Origin: an uncultured Collinsella sp.
GTDB taxonomy: Bacteria > Actinomycetota > Coriobacteriia > Coriobacteriales > Coriobacteriaceae
Reading direction: 5' to 3'
Length of the DNA stretch: 7,043 bases
NCBI GenBank assembly: GCA_900757235.1
Contig: CAAENB010000165.1
Coordinates: 1 to 7,043, forward strand
Shown: positions 1 through 5,649 of the stretch, piece by piece
Position numbering within the stretch: the stretch's first letter is position 1
Layout: every line of letters starts with the position of its first letter
Position numbers and translations under genes: made by a program
Notes under the pieces: model-generated
Told to the model about the DNA's origin: nothing
The model's database searches: none
Seen by the model: only the letters and a program-made list of their open reading frames with translations

Positions 1-738
1 GACCCCGGCGTCAACTGCAGAGTTCATCAATATATCAACGAACGGCTCCTCAGAGCGGTCGTGGCCGAGCAAGATCACCGGCAGCCCGCGCAAGGCAAGG
101 TCTTGCGCCACGTGGTAGCCCGCCTCGCCGGTTACGATGACATCTGCGCCCGCGGCGATGGCGAGCTCTCCAAAGTCGCCCAGGGAGCCGCCCAAAATAG
201 CGACGGTACGGCATGCGTGCTCGGCTTCGCCCCACACACGCGGGTCGCTGCCGAAGGCCGTGGCAGCACGGGTGGCAAGATCGCGCAGCGTGCACGGGTC
301 GTTGAGCGTTGCAAGCGCGCCCAGGCCGGTGGCCTCGGGGTCGTCCACGTGCTCCAGTGAGCTCACGGCTGCGGAACGCAGCAGCTTGCTCAGGCAGACA
401 CGGGCTTCGTGCGAGCGGTCCAAGTTGGTGTGGAGCGAGATAATGCTCACGCCGCAACACGCTGCCTCGTAGAGCGCCGCGCTGCATTGGGGGCGTGCGG
501 AATCCGACGGACAAAACGCCTCGGGCGCCTTGATATAGATGGGATGATGCGTTAGCAACACGTTGGCGCCGGCCTCCTGGGCGCGGTGCACATTGGCTTC
601 GGTCGCATCGAGTGCGCAGGCAACACTGGTAATCTGCGCGGCAGGGTCGCCGACGGAGAGTCCTACATGGTCCCAACTCTCGGCATCGGTCTTGGGATAG
701 CGTGCCAGCAGCGCGCGCTCAAGCTCGGCGACGATCAT
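1..738 (-). CDS. Nif3/YbgI-like dinuclear metal-centre protein (3' partial)
   Basis: This is a Nif3-family protein (also called GTP cyclohydrolase I type 2/NIF3). Family members form hexameric toroids that bind two metal ions per subunit; the cellular role is unsettled. The frame is open for 246 codons from the ATG at 738-736 to the left edge with no stop, so the C-terminus is missing, probably only a short piece since E. coli YbgI is about 247 residues and many homologues are 250-280. Visible family motifs are WDHVGLSVGD (residues 22-31), LLTHHP (61-66), HTNLD (103-107), GGSLGD (183-188), TGEAGYHVAQD (203-213) and GHDRSEE (225-231). By family analogy the metal ligands are H64, H65, D107, H226 and E230, all present. 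There is no room for the PII-like insertion some homologues carry. The start codon overlaps the desulfurase stop in an ATGA. The upstream SD is weak (TAGGCG), which fits translational coupling. The family call is firm; the function is not. Confidence 0.93.
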   Translation of the reverse strand, partial: MIVAELERALLARYPKTDAESWDHVGLSVGDPAAQITSVACALDATEANVHRAQEAGANVLLTHHPIYIKAPEAFCPSDSARPQCSAALYEAACCGVSIISLHTNLDRSHEARVCLSKLLRSAAVSSLEHVDDPEATGLGALATLNDPCTLRDLATRAATAFGSDPRVWGEAEHACRTVAILGGSLGDFGELAIAAGADVIVTGEAGYHVAQDLALRGLPVILLGHDRSEEPFVDILMNSAVDAGV

Positions 739-1913
739 GCAGCGCCTACGATCGAGAGTAGCGTCTGGGCAAACTCGTCCAGATCGCCCGGATTCACGCG
801 GTCATCAAAGGAAATGCGCAGTGCGCCCAATGCCTGCTCGCGACCGATGCCCATCGCGCTCAAAACGTGGCTGGGGTCCATACTGCCGCTCGAGCATGCC
901 GAGCCTGCCGATACCTCAAAGCCGGCAGCGTCGAGCTTGATGATAAGCTCCTCGGAGTCCATGCCATCAATGTAGATCGATACCATGCCGGGCAGACGGT
1001 CGACATGCGCATAGTCGACCATGGTGGCGTGGATGCGCGGGTGGGCCGTAAGCGTGGCGTAGAGCTTATCGGACAGGGCCTGCAGCGCCGCACGCTCCTG
1101 GGCCACATGGGGCGCCAACGTGCGGGCGGCGGCGGCAAAGGCCAACTGCGTGCGCAGGTCCTGCGTGCCCGCGCGACGTCCGGATTCCTGTCCGCCGCCA
1201 AAGATGCGGGGACGCAGTGGGGTGCGGGTCTTAAGGTAGAGCGCACCGGATGCCACAGGACCGCCAATTTTGTGGGCCGCGACGGACATAGCATCGACGC
1301 CCAGCTCGGTGACATCGAGCGGAATATGCAGATAGCCCTGGATGGCATCGGTGTGGAACAGGGCGTCCACGGTATGCGCGGCCGCGGCAAGCTCGCGGAT
1401 GGGCTGTACCACGCCGGTCTCGTTGTTGGCAACCATGATGCTCACGAGCGCCACGTCGTCGCCGAGCAAGTCGCTTAGCGCGGCAGGCTCAATATAACCC
1501 GCACGGCAGGGCTGCACCAGCTCGACGGTAAATCCGGCGGCACGCAGCAGCGGAAGGTTGTCCAGGATCGAATCGTGCTCGATCGCCGACACGATCACGC
1601 GGTCGCGCTTGCGATCGCGCTGACGGGCGCCCTCGGCAAGTCCGAGGAGCGCAAGCTGGTTTGCCTCGGTACCGCCGTTGGTAAGGATGATCTCGGACGG
1701 GCGAACGCGTGCACCAAAGCTACGGGCTATCTCGCGACGCGCCACTTCTAGGCGTGCGGCGGCCTTGCGGCCGAGCGAATGCAGCGAGTTGGGGTTGACG
1801 CCGGCAAGCTCGCTGTCGTCGTATTCGCGCTGTGCAAGGAGCGCCTCGGCGCGCATGGGCGTCGAGGCGGCATAGTCAAGATTCACGGGTATGCGGTTTT
1901 GACCTGCGGTCAT
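735..1913 (-). CDS. Class I cysteine desulfurase (NifS/IscS-like)
   Basis: This 392-residue, PLP-dependent, fold-type I aminotransferase-like enzyme removes sulfur from L-cysteine to give alanine and an enzyme persulfide, which feeds Fe-S cluster assembly and/or tRNA thiolation in the cytoplasm. The length is normal for the family. Visible motifs are LDYAAST near the N-terminus (12-18), NGGTEAN (79-85), the PLP-stacking histidine H113, NNETG (163-167), HTDAIQ (187-192) with D189 for the pyridine nitrogen, the Schiff-base lysine K215 in AHKIGGP, and GRRAGTQD (245-252). The persulfide cysteine is C340 in SAGSACSSGS, followed by DPSHVL, which marks a class I (IscS/NifS) rather than SufS active-site loop. 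The ATG at 1913-1911 is the first in-frame start after the rpe stop and is needed to keep the N-terminal motif. No iscU, sufU, iscR, mnmA or thiI lies nearby in the window, so the acceptor is unknown and I do not assign nifS versus iscS. The TGA stop overlaps the next start. Confidence 0.95.
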   Translation of the reverse strand: MTAGQNRIPVNLDYAASTPMRAEALLAQREYDDSELAGVNPNSLHSLGRKAAARLEVARREIARSFGARVRPSEIILTNGGTEANQLALLGLAEGARQRDRKRDRVIVSAIEHDSILDNLPLLRAAGFTVELVQPCRAGYIEPAALSDLLGDDVALVSIMVANNETGVVQPIRELAAAAHTVDALFHTDAIQGYLHIPLDVTELGVDAMSVAAHKIGGPVASGALYLKTRTPLRPRIFGGGQESGRRAGTQDLRTQLAFAAAARTLAPHVAQERAALQALSDKLYATLTAHPRIHATMVDYAHVDRLPGMVSIYIDGMDSEELIIKLDAAGFEVSAGSACSSGSMDPSHVLSAMGIGREQALGALRISFDDRVNPGDLDEFAQTLLSIVGAA

Positions 1914-1919
1914 AAGGGT

Positions 1920-2591
1920 TTATGCCTCCTGTGCGGCCTCGTTGCCCAGCTTCTGCAGCAGCGCAACCTCGGCAGCGGGATCATCGGACTTAAATACGGC
2001 AGAACCGGCCACGAGCACGTTGGCGCCGGCCTTGACGACCTCGGCGATGTTCTTGGAAGAAATACCGCCGTCGACCTCGATGAGGGGCGAAACGCCGTGA
2101 CGCTCGCACATGGCTTTGAGCTCGTGTAGCTTGGCGATGGTACCGGGGATAAAGCTCTGGCCGCCAAAGCCGGGGTTCACGCTCATGAGCAGCACCATGT
2201 CGACAACGTCGATGATGCTTTCGAGCACGCAGACGGGCGTGGCGGGGTTGAGCACCACGCCGGCCTTGACGCCGCGCTGCTGCAGATGCGTGAGCGTGCG
2301 GTGCAGGTGCGTGGAGGCCTCGTAGTGCATGGTGATCATATCGGCACCGGCATCGGCGTACCAATCGACGGTCTCGTCGGGGTTCGACACCATCAGGTGC
2401 GCGTCGACCGGCACGTCGGTGGAGCGCTTGACCGCCTTGAGGATATCGACGCCAAAGGTGAGATTGCCGGTAAAGTGACCGTCCATAACGTCAAAGTGCA
2501 CGTAGTCGGCGCCGGCGATCTTGTCGAGCTCGCCCTTGAGGTTGGCCATGTCGGCCGAAAGGACAGAGGGAGCGATTTTGATGGAACCCAT
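1920..2591 (-). CDS. rpe: Ribulose-phosphate 3-epimerase
   Basis: Rpe interconverts D-ribulose 5-phosphate and D-xylulose 5-phosphate in the pentose phosphate pathway, acting in the cytoplasm as a metal-dependent TIM barrel. The protein is 223 residues, the usual size. Signature stretches are APSVLSAD (7-14), HFDVMDGHFTGN (32-43), VDAHLMV (62-68), MHYEA (88-92), VNPGFGGQSF (138-147) and EVDGGI (172-177). The metal and catalytic residues expected from known Rpe structures are present: H32, D34, H65 and D174, the two aspartates being the acid/base pair. The start at 2591 is supported by a GAAAGG-type SD 8 nt upstream and by the conserved N-terminal strand beginning right after it. It sits 18 bp after gpsA. 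The paralogue AlsE (allulose-phosphate epimerase) shares this fold, but the motifs and length fit Rpe well. The link to its neighbours appears to be co-transcription rather than a shared pathway. Confidence 0.96.
   Translation of the reverse strand: MGSIKIAPSVLSADMANLKGELDKIAGADYVHFDVMDGHFTGNLTFGVDILKAVKRSTDVPVDAHLMVSNPDETVDWYADAGADMITMHYEASTHLHRTLTHLQQRGVKAGVVLNPATPVCVLESIIDVVDMVLLMSVNPGFGGQSFIPGTIAKLHELKAMCERHGVSPLIEVDGGISSKNIAEVVKAGANVLVAGSAVFKSDDPAAEVALLQKLGNEAAQEA
1925..1930 (-). promoter_or_regulatory. Ribosome binding site of the cysteine desulfurase inside rpe
   Basis: A perfect AGGAGG on the minus strand formed by the last sense codons of rpe (CAG GAG GCA). Spacing to the ATG at 1913 is 11 nt, slightly long, but no other in-frame start lies between the rpe stop and this ATG, so the start is effectively forced. 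Confidence 0.75.
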
Positions 2592-2599
2592 GGTAGTAG

Positions 2600-2605
2600 C
2601 CTTTC
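2600..2605 (-). promoter_or_regulatory. Ribosome binding site of rpe
   Basis: GAAAGG on the minus strand with 8 nt spacing to the rpe ATG at 2591, in the 18 bp gpsA-rpe gap, the longest non-coding stretch of the window. It supports the chosen start. Confidence 0.7.
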
Positions 2606-2609
2606 TGCG

Positions 2610-3617
2610 CTAGTCGTTGAGTCCGTAGAACTCTTGAGAGGGGACGCGGTCGGTAAGGATCTCGAGCGCCCTATCCAAAGTAACACCGTTGTAGAGCGTT
2701 TGCTCTACGGCAAAGGTGAGCGGAATGTCTACGCCCAGTGAACGGGCGAGCTCGCTCACACTGCGGGCCGCGACGGCGCCCTCCACCACCATATGCGTGC
2801 GCGTCTGGTACTCGTCGAGCGACACGCCATGGGCGAACTCGTAGCCAAAGGTGCGGTTGCGCGAATGCTCCGAGGTGCAGGTAGCGATAAGGTCGCCCAT
2901 GCCGGCAAGCCCCATGCAGGTCATGGCCTGGCCGCCGCGGGCGTGCACTAGGCGGCTGATCTCGGCCAGGCCGCGCGTCATGATGAGGGCAAGCGTGTTG
3001 TCGCCCGCGCCCGAGCCGGCGGAGATGCCGCACACGATGGCGATAACGTTCTTCATGGCGCCGCATACCTCGACGCCGGTCATATCCTGCGACAGGTAGA
3101 TGCGGAAGGCCGTGGACAGCAGGAGCTCCTTAAAGGTCTCCCCTACCTGCGGATCCTCGCTGGCGATAACGGCGGCAGAGAGCCCGCCGCGGCAGATTTC
3201 CTCAGCATGGTTGGGGCCCGAGAGCGCCGCCACGCGCGACTCGTTGCCGATCTCGCTGGCGATGACCTCGCTCATGAGCAGGCCGGACTCGGGCTCAATG
3301 CCCTTGGTGAGGCAGAGCGCCGGGGTATCGGCGGCGATAAAGGGAGCGGCCTGGTGGCACACGCTGCGAAGGTGCGTCGAAGGAACGGCAAAGATGATGG
3401 CCTCGGCGCCGTCGAGCGCCTGCGCCAGGTCCGTCGTGGCGACGACGTTGCCGGGCAGCTTGTAGCCCACAAGGTAGCGGGGGTTGCGGTGCTCGCCGTT
3501 AATGCCGGAGGCCGTCTGCTCGCTGTGGGCCCACATGGTCACGCGCTCGGCCCGCGCGGCGGCAAGGCCCGCGACGGCGGTTCCCCAGGAGCCGGAGCCA
3601 ATCAGCGCAACATTCAT
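2610..3617 (-). CDS. gpsA: NAD(P)+-dependent glycerol-3-phosphate dehydrogenase
   Basis: GpsA reduces dihydroxyacetone phosphate to sn-glycerol 3-phosphate, the backbone for membrane phospholipids, in the cytoplasm. The protein is 335 residues, typical for the family. The Rossmann nucleotide-binding loop GSGSWGTAVA is at residues 7-16, followed by the EHRNPRYL segment (42-49), FAVPS (76-80), LTKGIE (103-108, with K105), LSGPNHAEE (132-140), the catalytic-lysine motif GAMKNV (186-191, K189), GMGDLIATC (239-247, with D242) and SRNRTFG (252-258), whose arginine in the related enzymes contacts the substrate phosphate. The SGPNHAEE variant differs from the SGPSFA form common in Proteobacteria. The ATG at 3617-3615 is preceded by AGGAG with 6 nt spacing and opens straight into the first Rossmann strand. 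Its product is the substrate of PlsY, encoded 9 bp upstream, so the pair forms one functional unit. The stop is TAG. Confidence 0.97.
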   Translation of the reverse strand: MNVALIGSGSWGTAVAGLAAARAERVTMWAHSEQTASGINGEHRNPRYLVGYKLPGNVVATTDLAQALDGAEAIIFAVPSTHLRSVCHQAAPFIAADTPALCLTKGIEPESGLLMSEVIASEIGNESRVAALSGPNHAEEICRGGLSAAVIASEDPQVGETFKELLLSTAFRIYLSQDMTGVEVCGAMKNVIAIVCGISAGSGAGDNTLALIMTRGLAEISRLVHARGGQAMTCMGLAGMGDLIATCTSEHSRNRTFGYEFAHGVSLDEYQTRTHMVVEGAVAARSVSELARSLGVDIPLTFAVEQTLYNGVTLDRALEILTDRVPSQEFYGLND

Positions 3618-3623
3618 GACTCT

Positions 3624-3628
3624 CTCCT
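3624..3628 (-). promoter_or_regulatory. Ribosome binding site of gpsA overlapping the plsY stop
   Basis: AGGAG on the minus strand, 6 nt before the gpsA ATG at 3617. Its first two bases are the last two of the plsY TAG stop (3629-3627), so termination on plsY and initiation on gpsA occur on the same short stretch. Confidence 0.83.
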
Positions 3629-4310
3629 ACTTATCGTCGGGCTCGGTGACGCGCTTGGTAAACGAGAGCTTGGACTCCTTACCCGTCATGAGCTTTTTGA
3701 TGTTCGCACGATGAGCCCACACCACAGTAATGCCGATCAGCGCCATGCAAAACTTAAGTCCGAGGCTGCTGTACGGAAAGACCGCGCAGGCAGCGATGGG
3801 AAGACCGATGGCCGCGGCAAGCGAGCCCACCGACACAAACTTGGTGATGGCGACGGCCACGATAAACATGCCCAGCAGCGAAAGTCCGATGGGCCAGTAC
3901 CAGGCGAGGATGACGCCCAGACCAACTGCGATGCCCTTGCCGCCATGGAAGTTGAGGTAGGGCGAGAAGATATGGCCCCACACGGCTGCCAGGCAGATGA
4001 CGCCGAGCATCCAGTCGCCGGCGGCACCGGGGGCCATAATGCTCACGGGGAAGCCATAGCCCAAGTCGGCAATGAGCGGACGCGCGATAAGGACGCAGAT
4101 GGCGCCCTTAAGGCAGTCGAGCAGCAGCGTGAGCGCGGCCACCTTGGGGCCGGCCACGCGCAGGGCGTTGGTGGTGCCGATGTTGCCGGAGCCCGCCTTA
4201 CGAATGTCCGTGTGGTTGAACATGCGGCCCAGGATCAGACCAAACGGAATCGCCCCGATAAAGAACGAGACCACGGCGCAGATGGCGGTCAGAAGAATCG
4301 GATTATGCAT
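3627..4310 (-). CDS. plsY: Acyl-phosphate:glycerol-3-phosphate acyltransferase PlsY
   Basis: PlsY is an integral membrane enzyme that transfers the acyl group from acyl-phosphate to glycerol 3-phosphate, giving lysophosphatidic acid, the first membrane-bound step of phospholipid synthesis. The protein is 227 residues and mostly hydrophobic, with several transmembrane segments (roughly 5-28, 56-77, 100-118, 125-155 and 160-200). The three cytosolic family motifs are visible: GSGNIGTTN (40-48) after IPFGLILGR, GHIFSPYLNFHGGKG (112-126) and HRANIKKLMTG (200-210). The reading frame stays open 37 codons further upstream, inside der, but that extension is unlike PlsY. The ATG at 4310 has an AAGGAG 7 nt upstream and begins with the hydrophobic first helix. 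The start overlaps the der end by 8 bp. The acyl-phosphate supplier PlsX is not in the window. The stop TAG merges with the gpsA SD. Confidence 0.96.
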   Translation of the reverse strand: MHNPILLTAICAVVSFFIGAIPFGLILGRMFNHTDIRKAGSGNIGTTNALRVAGPKVAALTLLLDCLKGAICVLIARPLIADLGYGFPVSIMAPGAAGDWMLGVICLAAVWGHIFSPYLNFHGGKGIAVGLGVILAWYWPIGLSLLGMFIVAVAITKFVSVGSLAAAIGLPIAACAVFPYSSLGLKFCMALIGITVVWAHRANIKKLMTGKESKLSFTKRVTEPDDK

Positions 4311-5637
4311 CCTTTTGCTCCTTCTTCCTAAAGAAGAGTCGAATGGGCGTGCCGGCAAAGTCGAAGGTCGAGCGCATGCGGTTCTCCACGTAGCGCTGGT
4401 AGGTGTCGTTGACCAGGTCACTGTGGTTGACGAAGAACGTGAACGTCGGCGGGTTGACGCCCGTCTGGGTCACGTAGTGCATACGCAGGCGGCGCTTGCC
4501 GTCCACCACGGTATGACCGAACTCGCGCAGGTCGGTGAGGAACGTGTTGAGGCGTGAGGTACTGATCTTTTGCGAGCGCGTCTTTTCGGCCGCGTCGACC
4601 ATCGACCAGATCTTCTCGACGCTACGGCCGGTCAGGGCTGAGATGCGCAGGTACTGGGCCCAAGGGGCCATGACGCCCAGACGGCGGTCGACGGTCTCCA
4701 TGCAGGCCTCGCGCTTACGGTCGTCGTCGAGCAGGTCCCACTTGTTGAGCAGCACCACGATGGCGCAGCCGCGCTCGATGGCCAAGCCCATGACCTTCTG
4801 ATCCTGCTCGGTGACGCCCACGGAGGCGTCGACGACGAGCAGCGCCACGTCGGCGCGGTCGATGGCACGCAGGCCGCGGACCATGGAGTAGTACTCGATG
4901 TTCTCGTACACGGTGCTCTTTTTGCGAATGCCCGCGGTGTCGACCATGCGGTAATGCTTGCCGTTGCGCTCCACGACGGTGTCGATGGCGTCGCGCGTGG
5001 TGCCATCGATGTTGGACACGATAGAACGGTCGGCGCCCAGGATGCGGTTGAACAGCGATGACTTACCGGCGTTGGGGCGGCCGATGATGGCGACGTTCAG
5101 CGCGTCGGGGAACTCATCGGCGACCTCGTCCTCTTCCTCCGGAAGCAGGGCCACGATATCATCGAGCAGGTCGCCCGTGCCGTGGCCATGCAGGGCCGAG
5201 AGCGGCGTGGGCTCGCCGATGCCGAGCGAATAGAACTCCCAGATGCTGTCGTTCTCGCGATCGGGGTTGTCGAGCTTGTTCACCAGCAGAAAGACCGGCT
5301 TGTCGCAGCGCTTGAGCATGCGGGCGACCGACTCGTCCTCCTCGGTGACGCCGGTGCGGCCGTCGACCACAAACAGGATGACGGCGGCTTCCTCGGCGGC
5401 GGCGAGCGCCTGGTCGCGGATGGACGTGGCAAAGACATCGTCGCTCTTGAGCGGCTCGATACCGCCCGTGTCGACGATGGTGAACTCGCGGCCGTTCCAA
5501 TCGGCCGTGTGATACGAGCGGTCGCGCGTGACGCCGCGGGACTCGTGGACGATGGCGTCCGAGGTCTGGGCCAGGCGGTTAACGAGCGTGGACTTGCCCA
5601 CGTTGGGGCGTCCGACGACGGCGACGATAGGTTTCAT
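4303..5637 (-). CDS. der: Ribosome biogenesis GTPase Der (EngA)
   Basis: Der is an essential tandem GTPase that acts in maturation of the 50S ribosomal subunit. The protein is 444 residues, the normal length. The first G domain carries GRPNVGKS (9-16), DTGG (56-59), NKLD (120-123) and SAL (147-149). An acidic linker rich in E and D (about 167-175) follows. The second G domain carries GRPNAGKS (186-193), DTAGIRKK (233-240), NKWD (298-301) and SAL (333-335). A KH-like domain fills about 355-440 and ends in a basic, lysine-rich tail. The ATG at 5637-5635 is chosen because it gives the canonical start directly before the first P-loop and has an AAAGGAG 5 nt upstream. A 52-codon in-frame extension to 5793 would lie inside the DUF512 gene and resembles no Der sequence. 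The gene follows DUF512 by 10 bp and overlaps plsY by 8 bp. Confidence 0.98.
   Translation of the reverse strand: MKPIVAVVGRPNVGKSTLVNRLAQTSDAIVHESRGVTRDRSYHTADWNGREFTIVDTGGIEPLKSDDVFATSIRDQALAAAEEAAVILFVVDGRTGVTEEDESVARMLKRCDKPVFLLVNKLDNPDRENDSIWEFYSLGIGEPTPLSALHGHGTGDLLDDIVALLPEEEDEVADEFPDALNVAIIGRPNAGKSSLFNRILGADRSIVSNIDGTTRDAIDTVVERNGKHYRMVDTAGIRKKSTVYENIEYYSMVRGLRAIDRADVALLVVDASVGVTEQDQKVMGLAIERGCAIVVLLNKWDLLDDDRKREACMETVDRRLGVMAPWAQYLRISALTGRSVEKIWSMVDAAEKTRSQKISTSRLNTFLTDLREFGHTVVDGKRRLRMHYVTQTGVNPPTFTFFVNHSDLVNDTYQRYVENRMRSTFDFAGTPIRLFFRKKEQKDA
4318..4323 (-). promoter_or_regulatory. Ribosome binding site of plsY inside der
   Basis: AAGGAG on the minus strand lies 7 nt before the plsY ATG at 4310 and falls entirely within the last codons of der. 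It decides the PlsY start among in-frame candidates and implies that plsY is loaded by, or near, ribosomes finishing der. Confidence 0.85.
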
Positions 5638-5642
5638 CTGCT

Positions 5643-5649
5643 CTCCTTT
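5643..5649 (-). promoter_or_regulatory. Ribosome binding site of der, overlapping the DUF512 stop
   Basis: On the minus strand the sequence reads AAAGGAG, with 5 nt to the der ATG at 5637. Its first As belong to the TAA stop of the DUF512 gene (5650-5648). This strong site fixes the Der start and rejects the longer in-frame start at 5793. Confidence 0.85.

Noticed and set aside
50..676. A 208-codon minus-strand open frame over the Nif3 gene in another frame.
   Set aside because: Arginine- and cysteine-rich translation with no family motifs. The correct frame (738 to 1) has all Nif3 motifs but no stop within the window.
4302..4307. CATAAT on the minus strand as a possible -10 box of an internal promoter.
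   Set aside because: It lies at and just inside the plsY start codon region and no -35-like hexamer occurs at suitable distance upstream.
3207..4331. A 374-codon open frame on the plus strand, antisense to gpsA and plsY.
   Set aside because: Its translation is low-complexity (G, R, A, D and H rich) with no recognisable domain, and it lies exactly opposite two well-supported genes. High GC content creates such long antisense frames.
4311..4421. An N-terminal extension of PlsY by 37 codons.
   Set aside because: It lies inside der in another frame, is polar and unlike PlsY, and the ATG at 4310 has a good SD and begins the first hydrophobic helix.
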